Shown piece after piece: positions 1 to 8,539 of a stretch of 64,000 bases of DNA. Within the stretch, counting starts at the first letter, position 1. Each line of letters opens with the position of its first letter. The position numbers were made by a program, and so were the translations under genes. Location: positions 24,425 through 88,424 of the forward strand of contig NZ_QASO01000001.1 of the NCBI RefSeq assembly GCF_003052605.1, written 5' to 3'. The notes under the pieces are model-generated. The model searched no databases, was not told the origin of the DNA, and saw nothing but the letters and a program-made list of their open reading frames with translations. The DNA is from Ectopseudomonas oleovorans (GTDB taxonomy: Bacteria > Pseudomonadota > Gammaproteobacteria > Pseudomonadales > Pseudomonadaceae).

Positions 1-22
1 CCCGCATGGTGGCGCTAAAGCT

Positions 23-46
23 CACCGGCTGAAAGCCGGTGGTTTT
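23..46 (+). terminator. Rho-independent terminator, plus strand
   Basis: The 8-bp stem CACCGGCT (23-30) pairs with AGCCGGTG (34-41) around a 3-nt loop and is followed by GTTTT. It would end transcription arriving from a plus-strand gene to the left of the window. It faces the minus-strand terminator at 61-96. Confidence 0.6.
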
Positions 47-60
47 AACCTTTCGATGGA

Positions 61-96
61 AAATAAAAAGCCGCTGGCGTTGGTTACACCAGCGGC
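61..96 (-). terminator. Rho-independent terminator closing the satellite operon
   Basis: GCCGCTGG (70-77) pairs with CCAGCGGC (89-96). On the minus strand the hairpin is followed by a T-rich run (positions 69 down to 61). It lies just beyond the last minus-strand gene of the satellite prophage (122-454) and so probably ends that operon. Confidence 0.75.
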
Positions 97-121
97 GAAT
101 AACAAGCGGACAGCGCTGGGG

Positions 122-454
122 CTAACCGGCTTGACGTTGCGCCAGCTCCAGCCGTTTGACCTCATCCATTGCCCAGGACTCGAAAGTGGTTAACTGTGAG
201 GCCTCGACAGGCTTGGCCAGCGGGTAGCAGTTAACCTCATACGCGCGCCCCGGATACTGCTTTGTGAGCACGTCTCTTGCCCAGTTCGCGTTTGCCTCGG
301 TGGATAGCGGGCGCACCATCGCATGGCTTGCCCCCTCGCTCACTGCGGCCCAGCATACGGCCTGCCATATCACCGGCAGGCCCTGTACGGTCTTAAAGCC
401 ATTACGCAGTTGACGTGAGACAGCGGCGCGATATGGGGTACTCATGCCGGCCAC
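122..454 (-). CDS. Hypothetical satellite-prophage protein
   Basis: A protein of about 110 residues with no motif I recognise. It is the last gene of the minus-strand satellite operon and directly abuts the stop codon of the upstream gene (455). The longest frame begins with GTG at 454; an in-frame ATG three codons later (445) is an equally good start, and neither has a strong Shine-Dalgarno sequence. The position, after the primase and before the terminator, fits an accessory gene of a P4-like satellite. Function unknown. Confidence 0.5.
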   Translation of the reverse strand: MAGMSTPYRAAVSRQLRNGFKTVQGLPVIWQAVCWAAVSEGASHAMVRPLSTEANANWARDVLTKQYPGRAYEVNCYPLAKPVEASQLTTFESWAMDEVKRLELAQRQAG

Positions 455-1103
455 TCAGAGACCCTGCGGCTGGGCGTTGGCACGGCCAGCCAACTCCACC
501 AGGTCATGCCGGCCCAGGCGCACACGGCTCCCACCTGACGAGAAGAACGGGATATTGAGGTCATTGGTCTCATGGTAGCCACCGTCACTCAGCAACTGCA
601 CAAGCGGAGCGCCGTACCTCGCCAACAGGTCAAGAGCGGCGTCATTCCACGCAGCCATGGCCAGCGCGGCCTTGGCACCTTGCACACGGGCTAGAGCCTT
701 AGCTGCCCTATTCTCGGCCTGCTCCATTTCAGCAGTGAGCATTTCCGCCTTGTTACGCAAAGCATCCATTAATCCAGCGTCATCAGCTACAGCCTGCCGG
801 GCAGTGGTGAGGGCACGCCGCGCATCAACTAGGCGAACTTCCAAAGCCTGAATAGCCTTATCCGGCGAACCATTTGCGAGTGCCTCGGCAATCTCCCGTG
901 CAATCTGGCCTTCAGATTGGGCGGCTTTATCAATGGCGGCGGCGCCATTCTCACTCAAAGCAGTGAGCCGGGGGGGCAACCGCCTGCAACTGCTTGGCAA
1001 CTTGTGCCACCTCAGAGTCGGCAACCTGCTGAGACTGCAGAGCATCGGCCAACGCGGCCTTGAGGGATTGATAAACGTCTTCCGAAGTCTTGGTATGAGT
1101 CAT
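455..1103 (-). pseudogene. Coiled-coil-like satellite protein split by a frameshift in a C7 run
   Basis: Two overlapping frames make one protein of about 215 residues. The first part starts at ATG 1103, with GGAG upstream, and begins MTHTKTSEDVYQSLK. It runs out of frame at a run of seven C on the minus strand (positions 970-976). The second frame continues with LTALSENGAAAIDKAAQSEG and then a long Ala/Glu/Arg-rich helical, probably coiled-coil stretch ending at 455. Removing one C joins the frames. This may be a true mutation, a sequencing error or slippage in the homopolymer. No family recognised. Confidence 0.55.
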
Positions 1104-1198
1104 CTCGTTAAATCTCCAATTCGATATAGGGTCTGTTCGTTCACGGGCGGGCCAGGCCCGAAGGCGGCCGGCACTCTCCTGCATGCGGCAGCCCTGGC

Positions 1199-4111
1199 TT
1201 ATGCGGCCTCGGTTGCTGCGTCTTCGGAGAACAGCGCGGCATTGCTCACCACATAGGTACGCGTGCTGCCCATGCCGGGCAACGCCGTAACCTGTGCGGC
1301 TTTGCCATCCTTGCCGGGCAGCAAAATCCCACGTGCGACCAGCTCCCTGTTCACGTTGCGGGCGTTCATGCCCTTGAACACCTCATTGCTCCAGGCAGTC
1401 GTCAGGAAGTAGTAAGTCTTGGTGGTGTAGAGAATATCTCCATAGCCGTGGCTGTCCGTGCGCTGGAAGCCGAGACGGTCAACCGTGCGCGGGCTGTGGT
1501 CGTCGACCTTGGCGGCGACGCTCTCCCAGCGGGTAAACCGGCTTTCGCCATAGCGCTCGATGGTCAGGCGCAGGCGCTGCACAATGGCGTCGCCTTCTAG
1601 GTTGCCAGCCCCGCCCCGCTCAGCGAGCCAGGCGCCCAGGCACACCCTGGCCGCGTGTGTGGCCGTGCCATCCGGCCAGCCCGTGACGCCCAGCGACGTG
1701 GCCAGTTCGCCGGCTGCAGCAGCCAGGCCAAAGCGCGCCGCAGCTCGCTGGGCCTGGCCGCTCGCGTCAGCCGGCAACGCCTCGGCAGTGAAGCGCTCCA
1801 CCGTACTGCGCACCACGGCCGCATAGCCGCGCAGCTTGCCCGGCTCGCAGAGGGCCGACAGGAAGGCCAGAGCCGGCGTGCCGTAGAACTTGCCTGCCCG
1901 GGCCTTGAGTGCATCCGACAGCGCGGCAGCATCCTCGAAGCCATGCAGCACCTCGAACAGCCCGAGACCCTTGCCAGCGTCTGCAGGTACGGCCAGCAGC
2001 CGAACCTCCATCCCTGCTTTCAGTTCCTTGTGTGCCTCGGCCATGTGCTGCGCTAGCGTCTTCTCCCCGGTGGAAAGGAACAGCAAACGCCACTCATGCA
2101 CCTGTCGACCGGCCTGTCCTCGATCATTGGCGCGAGCCTTGCCGGTGCCATTGCCAAGCATGTAGACCATCTCGCCGATAATGCGTGGCTCTGACTGGCC
2201 AATTTCGTCCAGGATCAACAGCGCATCAGACAGAGCGGCGGCAATGCTCTCCATCGCGTTGTCCGTCGCCCGCCACGGCATTACCAATCGGGGGCCACCC
2301 CACACCGAGGCAGCTACCTGCAAGTGCGTGGTCTTGCCGCCCGAGCTGTCGCCATAGAGGTGGAAGCCACCCGACTCGGCGCCCAACAGATGCAGCAGCG
2401 GGCCGGCGAAGGCCACGCACACCACGAACGCCAGCCGGTTGTTACCGACGCAAAGCGCGCCAACCTGCTGCCGCCATTGTTCCAGGGTGCCGGCCTGGCT
2501 GATCGGCGGGAGGCGTGCGCCGGCTTCGTAGAAGTGCAGGTGCTCTACGCTCTGCCCTATCTGGCGATCCGGCAGCAGGTAGGCATCGCCATGCCAGCCC
2601 AGGCGCGTGACCAGCCGAGCCCGCTCGGCACTGTCATAGCCCTGCAGGTAGCTCTGCAGGTCGTTGCGTGAATTGCGGGCGGTACGCACGGGAGCCAGGC
2701 GCAAGCCTGCGTCAACCAGTGGAGCGACCACCTCCTTTCCGAAGTCGCCAGCCATGGCACGGGCTGGGATGTTAAGCCGCTTCTTGTCGCCGTCCGGGTC
2801 GTCGAACTCCACCAGCAGACCCCAGCTCCCGCCGTTACCGTCTCGAGTGCGCGCCTTAATTTCCAGCCATGAACACACCGGCCGCGCCTCGCCATCCTCG
2901 CCGGCATAGAACACGCCATCGGCTGTGACGCGAAAGCCCGCCGGCAGGGGCGCGGGCTTCTCGGTTGGTGCCGGTTTGCTGCTGGCACTCCCCTTGGTGC
3001 TGGGCTTGCCGCCCTTACCTTTACTGGCAGGCGCTGCAGCCGGCGCCAGGGCGAACAGTTCCCCGGTGCGTTCCAGCTCGGCCAGGTGCGCCGCCGTCCA
3101 GCCCTTGGCCACTGCATCGGCGGCGTCGTCACCCTCGGCCCATTCGCCACCAGGGGCGAAGGTGGGCCGGTCGCCATCGAGGCCAGGGCGCTGGCTGAAC
3201 ACCGTCAGCGCTACCGAGCGCACGGAGGCCGCGCCAAGCTGGCGCAGGTGCTCGGCCAGGGCATCCATGCACTTGAGGCCCGGCGCGTCGTTGTCCGGCC
3301 ACAGCAGCACATGGCGACCGGCCACCGGGCCGAAGTCGGCTTTCTGCCAAGAGTTGGTGCCGTTGGGCCAGCAGGTAACGACGTAGCCCGGCAGCAGCTC
3401 GGCGGCAGCGTCTGCCGCTTTCTCGCCTTCGCACAGCACCACCGGGGCAGCCGCTCGGGTGGCCAGCTCATCGAGGCGCAGCAGCGGGCGCGGCTCGGGC
3501 AACACCTGCCAACGCCAGGACAGCGAGCCATTGCCCGAGTGCTTGCACCAGGTCAGTGGGGCGAACACCTTGCGCGGCGTGCCGCTTTCATCCGGCCCCA
3601 GGTCGAAGCGATACAGCACCATCAACGGTTGGCCATCGGCGGCACGGTAGATCCACACCTTCGACGGCTTGCCGTGCTGGCGGTGCGTCTGCAGCACCTT
3701 GCGCATGGCTTCATCAGGAATTGGCAGCACCGGCACCCACTCGGGCGCCTTGGGCTTGTTGCTGGCCGGCGCGCTGGCGCTGACAGTGCCTGGCGTAACA
3801 CCCAGGAAGTCCGCCAGCTTGTTGCAAGCGTCCACCTCGCTGCCGCCGTCCAGGTAGCGCACCAGGTCTATCAGGTCGCCGCCCTTGTCGCCGGTAGCAA
3901 AGTCGCTCCAAGTGCCCTTGGCCAGGCTCACCTTGAGCGAGCCAGCGCGCTTGTCGGCCCGCGTTGGGTTGGGTGCGGTGTATTCCTTGCCACCGTCCAC
4001 CCGCTTGCCACCGGGCAACCAGTGCGACAGCACCCGGTCGATGGCCTGCAGGGCGGCGCGCTTCACCTCGGCAAAGGTGGGGTACTTCTTGTGCTCTCGG
4101 GCGTCAGTCAT
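1199..4111 (-). CDS. P4-alpha-like primase-helicase (TOPRIM plus DUF927)
   Basis: A 970-residue protein. The N-terminal part looks like a DNA primase. TOPRIM-like elements are visible: CEGEKAADA near residue 225 and WPDNDAPG about 50 residues on. The middle is a low-complexity Lys/Pro/Ser linker. The C-terminal half is a DUF927-type helicase domain with Walker A GDSSGGKTT near residue 585 and Walker B LLILDEIG. In P4-like satellites this protein primes and unwinds at the element origin. It overlaps the DUF3077 gene upstream by 4 nt (ATGA), indicating translational coupling. Length and domain order agree with other Pseudomonas satellite replicases. Confidence 0.88.
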   Translation of the reverse strand: MTDAREHKKYPTFAEVKRAALQAIDRVLSHWLPGGKRVDGGKEYTAPNPTRADKRAGSLKVSLAKGTWSDFATGDKGGDLIDLVRYLDGGSEVDACNKLADFLGVTPGTVSASAPASNKPKAPEWVPVLPIPDEAMRKVLQTHRQHGKPSKVWIYRAADGQPLMVLYRFDLGPDESGTPRKVFAPLTWCKHSGNGSLSWRWQVLPEPRPLLRLDELATRAAAPVVLCEGEKAADAAAELLPGYVVTCWPNGTNSWQKADFGPVAGRHVLLWPDNDAPGLKCMDALAEHLRQLGAASVRSVALTVFSQRPGLDGDRPTFAPGGEWAEGDDAADAVAKGWTAAHLAELERTGELFALAPAAAPASKGKGGKPSTKGSASSKPAPTEKPAPLPAGFRVTADGVFYAGEDGEARPVCSWLEIKARTRDGNGGSWGLLVEFDDPDGDKKRLNIPARAMAGDFGKEVVAPLVDAGLRLAPVRTARNSRNDLQSYLQGYDSAERARLVTRLGWHGDAYLLPDRQIGQSVEHLHFYEAGARLPPISQAGTLEQWRQQVGALCVGNNRLAFVVCVAFAGPLLHLLGAESGGFHLYGDSSGGKTTHLQVAASVWGGPRLVMPWRATDNAMESIAAALSDALLILDEIGQSEPRIIGEMVYMLGNGTGKARANDRGQAGRQVHEWRLLFLSTGEKTLAQHMAEAHKELKAGMEVRLLAVPADAGKGLGLFEVLHGFEDAAALSDALKARAGKFYGTPALAFLSALCEPGKLRGYAAVVRSTVERFTAEALPADASGQAQRAAARFGLAAAAGELATSLGVTGWPDGTATHAARVCLGAWLAERGGAGNLEGDAIVQRLRLTIERYGESRFTRWESVAAKVDDHSPRTVDRLGFQRTDSHGYGDILYTTKTYYFLTTAWSNEVFKGMNARNVNRELVARGILLPGKDGKAAQVTALPGMGSTRTYVVSNAALFSEDAATEAA

Positions 4112-4377
4112 TGGCCGCCCTCCGCGTCAAACACCCCGCCGGCACTGGCATCTACCAATGCCTTGGCCATCTCGGCCAGGTACTGGATAGCGAAAATATC
4201 ACCGCCCCGGTTTGCCTCATCGCCAATCTGTACCGCCAGGTTCTCCACGCAGGCGAGTAGGTTGGATGCCTGCTCCAAGGCATCAGCGACCGGCATGCCT
4301 GCTTTAACGGCGAACAGCATGCCGGCGGGGAAGCGGCTGAACTCCTGAGGCTGGGTCAGAATGCGGCGGCGCTTCAT
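4108..4377 (-). CDS. DUF3077-like small protein
   Basis: An 89-residue protein. The pattern LFAVKAGMPVADALEQASNL followed by a helical stretch resembles the DUF3077 family found in Pseudomonas prophages and satellites. Its function is unknown. The start overlaps the stop of the upstream gene (4374) and its own stop overlaps the start of the primase, so the three genes form one translationally coupled operon. Confidence 0.65.
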   Translation of the reverse strand: MKRRRILTQPQEFSRFPAGMLFAVKAGMPVADALEQASNLLACVENLAVQIGDEANRGGDIFAIQYLAEMAKALVDASAGGVFDAEGGQ

Positions 4378-4607
4378 TTCGCACCCCCTTTCATTTTCTC
4401 GGCCTGCGCGTACAGCTCGAAGCCAGTCACGCGCACATAGTTTCCCAGCGCCATGACAGCCTGTTGCAAGCCGTTAACGTCATCGGCGTGCAGCTCGCTT
4501 TCATTCAAGAGCCGACCGATTGCCTCCAAGCCCATGCCGGCCGAGGTAAGGCCATCGGCACGCTGACTCAATTGATCCAACTCCCAACGCGAATCGAGGT
4601 TATCCAT
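4374..4607 (-). CDS. Hypothetical small satellite protein
   Basis: A 77-residue, largely helical protein with no recognised domain. The start at ATG 4607 has a near-perfect ribosome binding site (AAGGAGGTGA, 6 nt before the ATG). It overlaps the end of the gene upstream (stop at 4600-4602) and overlaps the DUF3077 gene downstream by 4 nt. Part of the satellite replication operon. Confidence 0.6.
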   Translation of the reverse strand: MDNLDSRWELDQLSQRADGLTSAGMGLEAIGRLLNESELHADDVNGLQQAVMALGNYVRVTGFELYAQAEKMKGGAK

Positions 4608-4857
4608 GGCTCACCTCCTTGGCCTTGAGGGCAGCTGCAATCTCTTCGCAGGCATCGGCCCAGGCGTCGCCCTCCAAGCTCTCCAGCCAATCGCAGGCAT
4701 TGGCTTGTGCTTCAAGAGAGCGCTGGATGGCGCGGTGGTGGTTGTAGCGGTTGAGCCGAACGGCAAGGGAGGAAGTGCTACGCAGTGCAGCAAGGGCCAT
4801 TGCCCGGTGAGCGGCGGCGCGTGCTTTGGACGGATTGAGGGCGTGCGGGTGCTTCAT
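4600..4857 (-). CDS. Hypothetical first gene after the immunity RNA
   Basis: An 85-residue basic, Ala-rich protein (MKHPHALNPSKARAAAHRAM...). I chose ATG 4857 because AAGGAGC lies at proper spacing. The longer open frame extends upstream through the structured RNA region and is unlikely to be translated. As in P4, this gene would be the first protected or silenced by premature termination driven by the antisense RNA upstream. Function unknown. Confidence 0.55.
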   Translation of the reverse strand: MKHPHALNPSKARAAAHRAMALAALRSTSSLAVRLNRYNHHRAIQRSLEAQANACDWLESLEGDAWADACEEIAAALKAKEVSHG

Positions 4858-4884
4858 GGGTGGTGCTCCTTTTGCTTGGTAGGA

Positions 4885-5077
4885 GCTGCCACGTACCGTC
4901 GCCAAACGGATAAGGGTGGCAGCCGTGCGCAGGTTGGCGAACCGGGGCAAAAGGAACCCGGCAGACCCGAAGGTCTCCCACGCACGGCCGCCATAACACG
5001 GCATTGCGGGCACAAAAAAAGCGCCTGCAATGGGGTCTATGGCGCCTGTGCGCCTTTTGCTGATCGGGTCGCCAAAC
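4885..5077 (-). ncRNA. P4 CI / C4-like antisense immunity RNA region
   Basis: The minus-strand leader carries interleaved complementary segments. TTGGCGA (4934-4940) can pair with TCGCCAA at 4899-4905 and with a second copy, TCGCCAAAC, at 5069-5077. GTGGCAGC (4916-4923) can pair with GCTGCCAC (4885-4892) close to the first gene's ribosome binding site. A hairpin AGACC-CGAA-GGTCT (4963-4976) lies in between. This is the layout of the P4 immunity system, where seqB in the CI RNA pairs with seqA upstream and seqC downstream, and of C4 antisense RNAs. The exact RNA ends are not visible; the assignment is inferred from layout. Confidence 0.6.
5014..5058. terminator. Bidirectional terminator inside the immunity leader
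   Basis: GCGCC (5021-5025) pairs with GGCGC (5041-5045). On the minus strand this is followed by seven T (5020-5014). The same GGCGC can instead pair with GCGCC (5050-5054), followed on the plus strand by TTTT. Sitting between the two TCGCCAAAC copies, it could be the early terminator that the immunity RNA controls. Confidence 0.55.
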
Positions 5078-5242
5078 CCGGCCGCTGGATTGACAGCGAC
5101 GGGCGCAGAGTAGCGCGGCCGATTGGCTCGCGCAAGGTTCAAGAGCGAGCGCATTGCTTGCGCGACACTCGGCCAAGGCATAGATTGATCGAACACAGTG
5201 CGTCACCTCTAACGCCCTCGGCTGCCACCGGGGGCGTTTTCA

Positions 5243-5584
5243 TTAGTGAATCGTGGTAGTCGGGCGCTGCAGATGCAGCCAGGCCAGGTGCTGGCCTTGC
5301 GTGGCATTGCGGTGCATCTGCTGCAGCGCCTCTGGATTGGCCATCAGGTTGGGGATGAGCTGCGCAGCGTCCTTGATCACCACGCCGGCCGGCACCTCGA
5401 CAGCGAGCAATGCCCACTCGAAGGTTGGCCAGAGCAACAGCAGCACATGCGCACCGTCTGCCAGGGCTCGGTCACGCAAAGTACAGAGACGGCTGCGCCC
5501 CTGTCGGGCAGTCTCGGGCAGCGCGGCGGCGCCCAGTTCGTCGATGGCATCAAGGGCCGTGTGCGGCAGGAATATCGGCGTCAT
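5243..5584 (-). CDS. Hypothetical satellite protein downstream of alpA
   Basis: A protein of about 113 residues, rich in Ala and Leu, starting at ATG 5584 (MTPIFLPHTALDAIDELG). The start overlaps the stop codon of the AlpA-like gene by ATGA, so the pair is translationally coupled. No domain recognised. The gene ends just before a hairpin AACGCCC/GGGCGTT (5210-5238) which may act as a terminator. Confidence 0.6.
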   Translation of the reverse strand: MTPIFLPHTALDAIDELGAAALPETARQGRSRLCTLRDRALADGAHVLLLLWPTFEWALLAVEVPAGVVIKDAAQLIPNLMANPEALQQMHRNATQGQHLAWLHLQRPTTTIH

Positions 5585-5892
5585 GCGGCAGCCTTCCCAC
5601 GCGCAGCGATGCGAGCCAGCACCCACTGATTAACCTCACCAAGAACCCATGCCACAGGCGCGCCACGGGCGGTGCTATCGCTCAGCTTTACCGGCTGGGG
5701 AAAGCCGCTCTCAGGTTGGCGCAGCAGCTTGTAGATGGTGGGGCGCGCCAAGCCGACAATGGCCACCACCTCATTGATACGAATCAGGGTGGTGGACGGG
5801 TCACGGGGGATGGCGCCGGCTGTCGCATCCATTGCAGAAGCAGGGCGACTGCCAGCAGAGAGCGCGGCAGGTTTTCGGGTCGGGTGATCCAT
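5581..5892 (-). CDS. AlpA-like transcriptional regulator of the satellite
   Basis: A 103-residue protein whose C-terminal 70 residues match the AlpA/MerR-like winged helix-turn-helix of prophage regulators: LIRINEVVAIVGLARPTIYK, then a GFPQPVKLS segment and a W-V-x-GEVNQWV stretch. The start at ATG 5892 is chosen for a perfect AGGAGG box. AlpA proteins activate excision or integrase expression in P4-like elements. Coupled by ATGA to the next gene. Confidence 0.82.
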   Translation of the reverse strand: MDHPTRKPAALSAGSRPASAMDATAGAIPRDPSTTLIRINEVVAIVGLARPTIYKLLRQPESGFPQPVKLSDSTARGAPVAWVLGEVNQWVLARIAARGKAAA

Positions 5893-5960
5893 GGGTAGCC
5901 TCCTGTAAATTGGTTCAGGCAGGAGGCTATTGGCGCGCGATTGACAGGGCGAAGCTGGCT

Positions 5961-6797
5961 TTACTTTTTCTTCGCGGGTGAACTGTGTAGGCCGTAGCGC
6001 TTGAGAATGGCGTTCATCGCCGGCTTGCTCAGAGATTTTCCGGTGCCCCGTAGCAGCCATCCACGCAACTTGCTGCTCAGGTTATGTAGCTTCGTGCCGG
6101 TTCTAATCAGCTCTAGCGCCTTGAGCCGGATTGCCTCATCGCGGGCATCTGTTCCGTCAAGCTGTCGCCGCCCTTCGACCAGCAAGCCGCCTACCGGCTG
6201 ATACCCTTCAATCCTTCGATAGCCGCTGGCAGAGCGCGTAGCTATCAGCGCTGCAGCGTCAGCAAGGTCGGCTATCTCAAAACAGGCATCTATCTCGCCG
6301 GCCGACAGCCCTGACGGATTAGGCGCCGTGTAACCATGCACCGCGCAGTCACGCACCGCGCCTACAGAGTCGAGAAAGACTTTATGCCACTCCCAGTCAT
6401 CCGCGCCGCCCCGCTCGCCCGCCAGGATCGGCAGCAGCGCCTGCAGAGCGTGCGCAGCGCATGCCAGCACGTACGCCGATATGGCCTCCATATCGCCGGC
6501 TTGCTCATAACCGGCAGCCCGCCTTACCTCACCGGGTAACACGCGCCCGCCGTAGCCTTCTGCCATCTGGTCAATTGCGTCATTGCGAGTGTAAGCAGCC
6601 TCGGCTAAGCGCCTGGCATGCGCGCCGTCCAGCCAAGGCCTGCAAGCCTCCACAATCGACAGGATGGAGCTGATTCGCGCTTCGCAATCGTCAAAGCGCC
6701 GGTAGTCAGCCAAGCGCGCCCGCACACCCTCAACTGGGTTTTCGACTGGTTCCAGATAACTGCCAACAAGAATCTTCCACCCTATGCGGTCATCCAA
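5961..6797 (-). CDS. Uncharacterised protein, 278 residues
   Basis: A long, well-formed reading frame of 278 residues between the integrase and alpA. The frame starts with TTG (6795-6797) preceded by a GGGGGGTGA purine tract. No upstream ATG in frame is seen, so the start is uncertain. The sequence is mixed helical and acidic-aromatic with a very basic C-terminus (HSSPAKKK). I recognise no domain. It could be a defence or accessory cargo of the satellite, since this hotspot between int and the regulator often carries such genes in P4-like elements; this is inference from position only. Confidence 0.6.
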   Translation of the reverse strand: MDDRIGWKILVGSYLEPVENPVEGVRARLADYRRFDDCEARISSILSIVEACRPWLDGAHARRLAEAAYTRNDAIDQMAEGYGGRVLPGEVRRAAGYEQAGDMEAISAYVLACAAHALQALLPILAGERGGADDWEWHKVFLDSVGAVRDCAVHGYTAPNPSGLSAGEIDACFEIADLADAAALIATRSASGYRRIEGYQPVGGLLVEGRRQLDGTDARDEAIRLKALELIRTGTKLHNLSSKLRGWLLRGTGKSLSKPAMNAILKRYGLHSSPAKKK

Positions 6798-6903
6798 TCA
6801 TCACCCCCCAGGCCCCGAAGTCGGCGACCATACCCGCGCTGGTTTGCTCATGCCGCAGCAGGCCAACAGGCAGGAACGGGGCCGTATCGTGTCGGACGAG
6901 GCA

Positions 6904-7025
6904 TTACACCGATGGTGTAAATTACACGTGGTGTACGCACTCCCCGTGCCTTGTGTAATTTCTCTGAAAGCCACGCCACGCAAGGCTTTCAGAGCTTTCA
7001 TTACACCTGTTACACCGATTACACC
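6904..7025. repeat. TTACACC/GGTGTAA iteron-like array with an 11-bp inverted repeat
   Basis: TTACACC occurs at 6904-6910, 7001-7007, 7010-7016 and 7019-7025. The last three form a direct array with a 9-bp period. GGTGTAA occurs at 6914-6920, with partial copies at 6922-6927 and 6953-6958. A perfect inverted repeat CTCTGAAAGCC (6962-6972) / GGCTTTCAGAG (6984-6994) lies between. In P4 the alpha replicase binds GGTGAACA iterons, so this could be the satellite origin; it could equally be an operator region of int. Confidence 0.5.
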
Positions 7026-7054
7026 GGATTTTTGAGGGGTACGGGTTCGCATAC

Positions 7055-8377
7055 TCAAACCACCTTGCCGAAGTTGACCGGCACCACGTTAGCGGCGCCC
7101 TCCCCTCGGTGAGCAAAATCATAGGGGGTGACGTGCTGCTGCCTGTTGGCATCGAGGTAGTCAGCCCACCACTGCACCATAAGCCGACGCTCCTCAAGGT
7201 GTTCAGCCTTGTGGATATAGGCGGCCCGCACCGTGTTGCGTTCTTGGTGGCTCATCTGCCGCTCTACCGCCTCGCGCGTCCACAGCCCTGACTCCACCAG
7301 GGCAGAACAGGCCATTGCCCGAAAGCCATGCCCGCATACCTCTGCCTTGGTGTCGTAACCCATGCGGCGTAGGGCAGCATTCACGGTGTTCTCACTCATG
7401 GGCTTGTGGTGGTAGTGGTCGCCAGGGAACACCAGCTCATAACGGCTGGACAGCATATGAACCTGCCCGAGCAACCCCAGCGCCTGGCGGCTCAGCGGCA
7501 CCAGGTGCGGCGTGCGCATCTTGGCCCCTCGGCTGGAGTGCTTGACGCCCTCGATAACCTCACGCTCACCCGGGATCGTCCAGAGGCTGGCTTGCATGTC
7601 GATCTCCCGCCACCGAGCAAAGCGCAGCTCGCTGGAGCGGATGAACACCTGCAGGGTGAGTGCCACGGCCAGCTTGGTCAGTGCGCGGCCGTTGTAGGTG
7701 TCGATCCGCTCCAGCAACTCGGGCAGCCGCTCCAGTGCGAGCGCCGGTCGGTGCTGCGCCTTGCGGGTCGCCGTAGCGCCCACCAGGTCACTCGCTGGGT
7801 TGGTTTCGATAAGCCCATGCTGGACGGCGTAGCGCATTACCCCAGTGGTGTACTGACGCAAACGGCCGGCCAGCTCCAGGGTATCGCGCTGCTCTGCCGC
7901 CTTGAGCGGTGCCAGCAGGTCACGCACCTTGAGGCTTGCCACCGCCCGGCTACCGAGCGCCGGGAACAGGTGCTGTTCGATGCGGCGCAGCACCTTGGCG
8001 GCATGATCCGGCGACCACTTGCGGGCACCGGCCGCATGCCAGTCCAATGCTACGGCCTTGAAGGTGTTGGTCTGCTCGGCCTGGGCGGTCGCCCTCGCCT
8101 GCTGTTCGTGCTCAATGGGATCAACACCTTCGGCCAGCAGCTCAAGGGCTGCAGCACGGCGACCACGCGCAGACTTTAGACCGAGGGCTGGGTAGTTGCC
8201 GAAGGTGGCCAATCCGGCGCGGCCATCAGGACGGGTGAACTTGAAGCGCCACACCTTGGAGCCATTGCGCTTCACAAGCAGGAACAACCCTTGACCATCA
8301 AACAGGGTGTAGTCCTTTTCCCGAGCCTTGGCGGCCTCGCATTTGGCGTCTGAAAGTGGGGTAACGGTACGCGCCAT
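7055..8377 (-). CDS. int: P4-type tyrosine integrase
   Basis: A 440-residue site-specific recombinase. The N-terminal DUF4102 arm-binding domain is clear (LSDAKCEAAK, LFDGQGLFLLV, GRAGLATFGNYPALGL). The catalytic domain has the first Arg in IRSSELRFARW, the H-x-x-R box in GHGFRAMAC and the nucleophilic Tyr in AAYIHKAEHLEERR. The start at ATG 8377 has GGGAGG upstream. It lies beside the 3' end of tRNA-Leu, the usual position for a P4-type integrase, and catalyses insertion at that tRNA. Repeated AGGTATATGCCT elements overlap its start. Confidence 0.95.
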   Translation of the reverse strand: MARTVTPLSDAKCEAAKAREKDYTLFDGQGLFLLVKRNGSKVWRFKFTRPDGRAGLATFGNYPALGLKSARGRRAAALELLAEGVDPIEHEQQARATAQAEQTNTFKAVALDWHAAGARKWSPDHAAKVLRRIEQHLFPALGSRAVASLKVRDLLAPLKAAEQRDTLELAGRLRQYTTGVMRYAVQHGLIETNPASDLVGATATRKAQHRPALALERLPELLERIDTYNGRALTKLAVALTLQVFIRSSELRFARWREIDMQASLWTIPGEREVIEGVKHSSRGAKMRTPHLVPLSRQALGLLGQVHMLSSRYELVFPGDHYHHKPMSENTVNAALRRMGYDTKAEVCGHGFRAMACSALVESGLWTREAVERQMSHQERNTVRAAYIHKAEHLEERRLMVQWWADYLDANRQQHVTPYDFAHRGEGAANVVPVNFGKVV

Positions 8378-8442
8378 AGGTATATGCCTCCCTTGCCGAA
8401 CCGGCGTATACCTAAACGTATACCCATTTTAGGTATATGCCT
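8376..8442 (-). promoter_or_regulatory. Repeated operator / arm sites before int
   Basis: AGGTATATGCCT occurs at 8378-8389, overlapping the int start, and again at 8431-8442. TATACCTAAA (8407-8416) is inverted at 8428-8437 (TTTAGGTATA). Such repeats may be operator sites for AlpA or the integrase itself, or integrase arm-binding sites near the att site. Confidence 0.5.
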
Positions 8443-8539
8443 AGAGACAAGAGTAGACAGCCATAAACAACAAAACCGGCCAAGAGTGCCGGTTTAGATG
8501 GGTTTCGTAGACTTATAGAGACTGCTAGAAACAGATGAA

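Noticed and set aside
3086-4348. Plus-strand frame of 420 codons
   Set aside because: Antisense to the primase-helicase and DUF3077 genes.
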